A stretch of DNA of 35,357 bases from JALZAQ01 sp038253885. GTDB lineage: Bacteria; Gemmatimonadota; Gemmatimonadetes; Gemmatimonadales; Gemmatimonadaceae. The position numbers were made by a program, and so were the translations under genes. The stretch's first letter is position 1; the number at the start of each line of letters is the position of its first letter. The stretch is from NCBI GenBank assembly GCA_038253885.1, contig JBBSGP010000032.1, positions 1-35,357 of the forward strand, written 5' to 3'. The notes below the pieces were generated by a model. The model ran no database searches, was not told where the DNA came from, and saw only the letters and a program-made list of their open reading frames with translations. Of this stretch, positions 30,711-35,357 are shown piece by piece.

Positions 30711-32698
30711 CGAGGGTACACGTAGGGCGCCAAACTCCGCGCGTAGGAGTCGGTGATGTGGCTGGCGTCGCGGTACACGATCATATCGTTGCGCATCGGC
30801 GCGCAGACCTTGTCGTCGCAGAAATGTTGCGACAGATCCAGCAGCGCCACGTGGGAGAGTCCGGTCGCCGCGACTCGAGTCGAACGGAAAACATCCTCCC
30901 GCAAGGCCTCGCTACGCTGAAGGCTGCACCCGACGCTCGAGCTCCGGTGCGAGATCGCCCGCGATAAACAGATCGGGACGTCCACCGGGCCGGCGGGTGT
31001 GTCGCGCAGCACGATCGTGCCGATTCCAGCCCCGTCCAGCAGCGCCAACGTGGCGTGCAGCCCATCGCGCCATTGTTGCAGGCTGACCCGAACCTCGTCG
31101 CGACGATCCGGCAGGGACACGTGGTTGTCCGAGTTGGCAATCACCACGAGCGCCGGCCTGAGTATCAGGATGCGCCGCAGAACGGCCTCGCGCCACGCCG
31201 TGCACTGCGGATACGGCTGATTCAGGAGAAATCGGACGACCGTGACTCGCGCCGACGGACAACCGGATTTCGTGAACGCGATCAAGCGCCACCCGCGCTC
31301 TTTGGCAACTGCCTCATACGCTGAGAACCACTGCGCGGCATGTGAGTCGCCGAACAATGCGACGGTCGTCCCAGAACGCAGGTCGCCGAAGGTACAGTTT
31401 CCCGGACTTTCGACTCGATAGTCCAGCATGCACCCTCGATCATACAACTGTTGCGGCCTGCTCTCGGCCGCGGCCAGCACGCTCCGCTGAGCGGGGGTGC
31501 CGGCCTCCGCCACCGCGGATGCCTTTGCGCGCCGACTCGCGGCAACGCTACCCGAGGTGATCAAGGCGGCCAGTCCGAGGGTCAACGCCGGTCGGGTGGC
31601 CAGATAGCGGCTGAACCGAATTGGATTCTCGACCAGGATGTGGCTGACGGTGGCGAGTCCGAGAGCGCCGAGCGCGAGCGCCAATCGCCCGGGCAACGCG
31701 AGCGCCGGTACGACGGTCGCTCCCAGCGCGAGCACCGGCCAATGCCAGAGGTACCAGGAGTACGACAGCCGCCCCAGACCCTGAAACGGCCGCGCTCCAA
31801 GCACGCGACTCACTCCCTGATCCATTGCCGCCGCGCCCCCGACCAGTACCGCCGCGGTGCCACCGACGGGGACGATCGTGGCAACGCCGGGATAGGAAGC
31901 GCTCGACGTGAGAACCACGGCGGCGCCCACGATCATCAGAAAGCCGAGGCCGGCGACGGCGGCCCCCCACGCCCTGAGCCGGAACACGACGGCCGCCGGC
32001 ACGAGGGCAGCCACGCCGCCAGTCCCGAACTCCCAAGCCCGCGCCGGCGAGCCGTAGAACGCCGCCAGTTGATTGAACGACTTGAGCCAGAGACAAGCCG
32101 CCAGCGAGATGATGGAGGCCGTGAGCATCACCATTGCCAACATCCGCCTCGAGCGGGACACCGCCAGCGTCACCGCAATGAGGATCGGCCAGATGAGATA
32201 GAACTGCTCTTCGACGGCCAGCGACCATGTGTGCAGAAACGTGTTTCCGCTGATGTCGGGCGAGAAGTAGCTGGCGCTCTGGAGCTGGAACCAGATGTTG
32301 CTCACGTACAGCGCCGCGGCGGTCGCCGCACGAGCATGGAGCTCGCGTTCCGGCGGCGAGAGCAGCAGGCGCTCGGCGCCAATCGTCACCAGCAATGTGA
32401 CGGCGCAGGCCGGCAACAGCCGACGCGCACGGCGGGCATAGAAGCTCCACATGCTCACGCGCCCAGACCGCTCCGCTTCATGGACCAGCAACCCCGTGAT
32501 CAGGTAGCCGGACACGACGAAGAACACGTCGACGCCGATGTAGCCGCCGGCCCATCCAGGAACGCCGGCGTGGTACGCGACCACCAGTAAGATCGCGACG
32601 GCCCGCACTCCTTCCACGTCCGGGCGGAAGTGTTTCCCGCCGCCGATATCCTCGGCTGCGAGGTTGGAGGACACGGAGGTCTCGCCCCGGCGCAGCAT
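30707..32698 (-). CDS. Acyltransferase-3 / SGNH fusion (OafA-like O-acetyltransferase)
   Basis: The chosen start is the ATG at 32698 (GGAG three bases upstream, about 663 residues); ATG 32713 and GTG 32767 are alternatives, and similarity begins just after at FRPDVEGVRAVAILLVVAYHAG. The acyltransferase-3 part has about ten membrane helices with GVDVFFVVSGYLIT, RRARRLLPA and FLHTWSLAVEEQFYLIWP. A C-terminal periplasmic SGNH domain follows, with block I ALFGDSHAAQW (about residue 448) and the D-x-x-H of block V in DASHITDSYARSL. Such proteins pass acetyl groups across the membrane onto O-antigen, peptidoglycan or other glycans. It leads a minus-strand group with a small membrane protein and the double amidohydrolase; the glycan target is unknown. 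Confidence 0.92.
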   Translation of the reverse strand: MLRRGETSVSSNLAAEDIGGGKHFRPDVEGVRAVAILLVVAYHAGVPGWAGGYIGVDVFFVVSGYLITGLLVHEAERSGRVSMWSFYARRARRLLPACAVTLLVTIGAERLLLSPPERELHARAATAAALYVSNIWFQLQSASYFSPDISGNTFLHTWSLAVEEQFYLIWPILIAVTLAVSRSRRMLAMVMLTASIISLAACLWLKSFNQLAAFYGSPARAWEFGTGGVAALVPAAVVFRLRAWGAAVAGLGFLMIVGAAVVLTSSASYPGVATIVPVGGTAAVLVGGAAAMDQGVSRVLGARPFQGLGRLSYSWYLWHWPVLALGATVVPALALPGRLALALGALGLATVSHILVENPIRFSRYLATRPALTLGLAALITSGSVAASRRAKASAVAEAGTPAQRSVLAAAESRPQQLYDRGCMLDYRVESPGNCTFGDLRSGTTVALFGDSHAAQWFSAYEAVAKERGWRLIAFTKSGCPSARVTVVRFLLNQPYPQCTAWREAVLRRILILRPALVVIANSDNHVSLPDRRDEVRVSLQQWRDGLHATLALLDGAGIGTIVLRDTPAGPVDVPICLSRAISHRSSSVGCSLQRSEALREDVFRSTRVAATGLSHVALLDLSQHFCDDKVCAPMRNDMIVYRDASHITDSYARSLAPYVYPR

Positions 32699-32847
32699 TG
32701 GCTCCGATAGCATCTCCCACAGTAGCAGCCGGAGCAGGGTATCTCCAATTGCCTGGTGCCGGAGCACCTGCTTGCTCAGGCCGGCAACGGCGGCGCATAC
32801 TCACCAGCGTGCCCCCGGATTCCTCCGCCCCCAGGATCGCCCCACAC

Positions 32848-35357
32848 ATGACCGTGCCCTCCGTTCGCCGATGCGCCGCGAGCTTCGGACTTGCGAGCCT
32901 CTGCTTCGCCCCACCTGCACTCGCTCAGCCGCGCAGCTCCCTCGATTCGCGGTTGTACGCCGGCCTCGCCTGGCGCAATCTCGGCCCCTTTCGCGGCGGA
33001 CGGGTGGCCGCAGTCACCGGCGTTGTCGGACAGCCGGCGGTGTTCTACGCCGGCTTTCCCGCCGGCGGGGTGTGGAAGACGACGAGCGCCGGTGAGACCT
33101 GGTACCCCGTCTTCGACGCCGTCAAGGAAGTTTCGTCGATCGGTGCGATCGAAGGAGCGCCCTCCGATCCGAGCATCATCTACGTCGGCACGGGCGACCT
33201 CGTCAGCGGCGGCGCGATCAACGAGGGAAACGGCGTCTACAAGTCCATCGACGCTGGCGGCACCTGGCGTCACCTCGGGCTCGATGCGACGAAGCAAATT
33301 CCGTCGATGCTGGTGGACCCGCGCGATCCGAGCGTCGTACTCGTGGCGGCGCAGGGCGATATCCACTCGAAGAGCGACTCGCGCGGTGTCTACCGCACCA
33401 GCGACGGCGGCTCGACGTGGACCAGGACGCTCTTCGTGGACGACAGCACGGGCGCCCAGAAGCTGGCGCGCGCCACCGATGCGCCGAACGTCATCTTTGC
33501 AACGACGGTGCTGCACTATGTCCCTCCGCCTGTTCCATTCGGGACGGCGCGCGCGAGCATCACGGTCGATACCGGTCGCACGTCGACCCTGCTGTACAAG
33601 TCGGTGGACGGCGGCGTCACCTGGCGCAACCTGACCGGCGGCGGCCTGCCCCGGCTGACCGGACGCACGTCGGTCGCCGTAGGGATGGGAACCGGTGCGC
33701 AGCGCGTCTTCCTGGTCGCGAACTCCGGGTTGTACCGCTCTGACGATGGCGGCACGACATGGCGCCGGATGGCCGAGGACGACGAGCGGATCCGCAACGG
33801 ACAGGGCGGCTACAACTGCGGCATCTACGTCGACCCGCAGAATCCCGACGTTGTCTACGTGCTCAGCACGTCGAGCTACAGGTCCACCGACGGCGGAAAG
33901 ACCTTCACCGGATTCAAGGGCGCGCCGGGGGGCGATGATCCGCAGCAGCTATGGATCGATCCCGCCAACGGCCAGCGGATGCTCATGGGCATCGACCAGG
34001 GCGCCGTGGTGACGCTCGACGGCGGCGCGACGTGGAGTTCGTGGTACAACCAGTCCACCGAGCAGATCTATCACCTGTCCGTCGACAACTCCTTCCCCTA
34101 CTGGATCTACGGTACGCAGCAGGACGCCGGGGCGATCCGCACCCGCGCGCGCGGTAACCTCGGCGCCGTCACGCCTCTCGACTGGGATCCGGTCTCCGGA
34201 TGGGAGTGGGGAACGATCATCGCCGATCCGCTCGATCCGAACACCGTCTACGCGAGTGGATCGGGGATTGTGAAGATCTCCTATCCGAGCGAGCTGTGGA
34301 TCAACGTCAGTCCGGCGGCGGATCCGTCCAGGAAGCTGCGCACCGCGTTCTCGCAACCGATCGCGTTCGCTCCGTGGAACCACCATCTGCTGCTCGCCGG
34401 TTTCCAGTCGCTGATGTCCACCACCGATGGGGGCATTCACTGGAAGTCGCTGAGTCCCGACCTGGCGGTGCGACCGGACGCGGCATCTCCGACGACCGCC
34501 CCGGGCACCGCCGCGCCACCGGGGGGCGCGATCGAATCCATCTCGGCGTCGACCGTCGCTGCCGGCACGGTCTGGGTCGGGACCAGCAATGGCATGATCA
34601 AGGTGACACGGAACGGCGGGACGACGTGGGCCGACGCGACGGTTCCCAATCTGGCGACCCCCGCCCGCGCTGAGGTGCTGGCGGTGGAATCCTCGCACTT
34701 CGATCCGTCGACGGCGTACGTCGCCATCGCCCTGCAGCGGACCGGAGATTACACGCCGTATCTCTTCCGGACCCACGACTATGGCAAGACATGGACAAAG
34801 ATCACCGACGGCCTACCGGTGGGTCAGGCGAGTGGCAGCTTCGCGCGCGTGATCCGGAGCGACCCGAAGAAACCGGGACTCCTGTTTGCGGGCACCGAGA
34901 GCGGGATGTACGTCTCGTTCGATGATGGTGACCACTGGCAGTCGTTGATGCAGAATCTTCCCACCACCTCCTATCGCGACATCGCGATCAAGGGCAACGA
35001 TCTCATCGTCGCGACGTACGGACGCGGGCTCTGGGCGTTGGACGACTATTCGACGCTACGCCAACTCACGCCGGCGGTCGCGACCGAGACAGCACATCTC
35101 TTTGCGCCGGGCGACGCCGTGCGCCTTCGCCGCAACGTCGGCGCTGACACGCCCTTCCCTCCCGAGGTTCCGCACGCACTCAACCCGCCCGACGGGGTGA
35201 TCGTCGACTACTGGCTCGAGCACGCGCCACGGGGCGAGATCACGCTAGACGTTCTCGACCCAAGCGGGGCAGTCGTGCGCCATCTCTCCAGCGCTCCGGT
35301 CGAGCCGGTCACCGAAGCGGCGCGACCGCCTCACCCCAACTTCTGGGTCGCGACACC
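32848..35357 (+). CDS. Exported BNR/VPS10-like beta-propeller protein (3' partial)
   Basis: The frame is open from the ATG at 32848 to the window edge without a stop (836 codons). It begins with a signal peptide (VRRCAASFGLASLCFAPPALAQ, cut after ALA). LYAGLAWRNLGPFRGGRVAAVTGVVGQPAVFYAGFPAGGVWKT follows, typical of sortilin/VPS10-like 'glycosyl hydrolase' exoproteins common in this kind of bacterium. BNR/Asp-box repeats S-x-D-x-G-x-T-W recur: KSIDAGGTWRHLG, RTSDGGSTWTRT, KSVDGGVTWRNL, RSDDGGTTWRRM, RSTDGGKTFTGF, STTDGGIHWKSL, RTHDYGKTWTKI. A new C-terminal region starts about residue 745, after the propeller. No sialidase catalytic residues are identifiable, so an enzymatic role is unproved. 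It is divergent from the acyltransferase. Confidence 0.9.
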   Translation, partial: MTVPSVRRCAASFGLASLCFAPPALAQPRSSLDSRLYAGLAWRNLGPFRGGRVAAVTGVVGQPAVFYAGFPAGGVWKTTSAGETWYPVFDAVKEVSSIGAIEGAPSDPSIIYVGTGDLVSGGAINEGNGVYKSIDAGGTWRHLGLDATKQIPSMLVDPRDPSVVLVAAQGDIHSKSDSRGVYRTSDGGSTWTRTLFVDDSTGAQKLARATDAPNVIFATTVLHYVPPPVPFGTARASITVDTGRTSTLLYKSVDGGVTWRNLTGGGLPRLTGRTSVAVGMGTGAQRVFLVANSGLYRSDDGGTTWRRMAEDDERIRNGQGGYNCGIYVDPQNPDVVYVLSTSSYRSTDGGKTFTGFKGAPGGDDPQQLWIDPANGQRMLMGIDQGAVVTLDGGATWSSWYNQSTEQIYHLSVDNSFPYWIYGTQQDAGAIRTRARGNLGAVTPLDWDPVSGWEWGTIIADPLDPNTVYASGSGIVKISYPSELWINVSPAADPSRKLRTAFSQPIAFAPWNHHLLLAGFQSLMSTTDGGIHWKSLSPDLAVRPDAASPTTAPGTAAPPGGAIESISASTVAAGTVWVGTSNGMIKVTRNGGTTWADATVPNLATPARAEVLAVESSHFDPSTAYVAIALQRTGDYTPYLFRTHDYGKTWTKITDGLPVGQASGSFARVIRSDPKKPGLLFAGTESGMYVSFDDGDHWQSLMQNLPTTSYRDIAIKGNDLIVATYGRGLWALDDYSTLRQLTPAVATETAHLFAPGDAVRLRRNVGADTPFPPEVPHALNPPDGVIVDYWLEHAPRGEITLDVLDPSGAVVRHLSSAPVEPVTEAARPPHPNFWVAT

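Noticed and set aside
31451..32590. 379-codon plus-strand frame opposite the acyltransferase
   Set aside because: Low-complexity Arg/Gln/His-rich translation, typical of the complement of a membrane protein gene.

Overview
The window is high-GC bacterial chromosome. Its gene content points to Gemmatimonadota: SusC/SusD outer-membrane uptake genes in a GC-rich genome, an ECF sigma factor overlapping a TPR-fused Ser/Thr kinase, a PadR regulator with a duplicated orphan permease (ADOP), amidohydrolases and BNR-repeat exoproteins. This assignment is inferred from gene families, not from a marker gene. No rRNA, tRNA, CRISPR array, insertion sequence or phage gene was seen.

Left part (1-11.8 kb). 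The tail of a TonB plug-domain protein that ends without a beta-barrel (+) meets a minus-strand operon. In transcription order the operon is SusC, SusD, a large FG-GAP/VCBS lipoprotein with an ASPIC/UnbV domain, and a vanadium-haloperoxidase-family lipoprotein. It has a recognisable promoter about 210 nt upstream of susC, a stem-loop in the leader, and a perfect 15-bp stem-loop between susD and the VCBS gene. It looks like a surface uptake and oxidation module. A diheme cytochrome c peroxidase/MauG-type lipoprotein lies upstream on the same strand.

Middle (12-21.8 kb, + strand). An ECF sigma factor overlaps a Ser/Thr kinase whose TPR half lies in another frame, so a one-base frameshift separates kinase from sensor. 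GrpB, a GT2 glycosyltransferase and a small membrane protein follow. Then come a Tat-signal DsrE-like protein split by a second frameshift, PadR plus an ADOP permease, and the 3' remnant of an alpha/beta-hydrolase.

Right part (21.8-35.4 kb). A minus-strand MarR, SRPBCC and YaiI operon diverges from a DUF1304 membrane protein; their promoters overlap and share an AT-rich inverted repeat that could be the MarR operator. Phosphoglucomutase, a four-helix membrane protein and a small cupredoxin-like protein follow. Next is a patch with fragments: a chimeric CPBP-protease C-terminus behind a strong ribosome binding site, a PNPOx-family protein and a GNAT C-terminal remnant. A minus-strand group holds an acyltransferase-3/SGNH protein, a small membrane protein and a double-headed amidohydrolase that keeps a full set of metal ligands in both halves. 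The window ends inside a BNR/VPS10-like exported protein (+), open to the edge.

Two frameshifts in GGG-containing contexts and several 5'-truncated genes mean that either sequencing indels or real decay must be considered.
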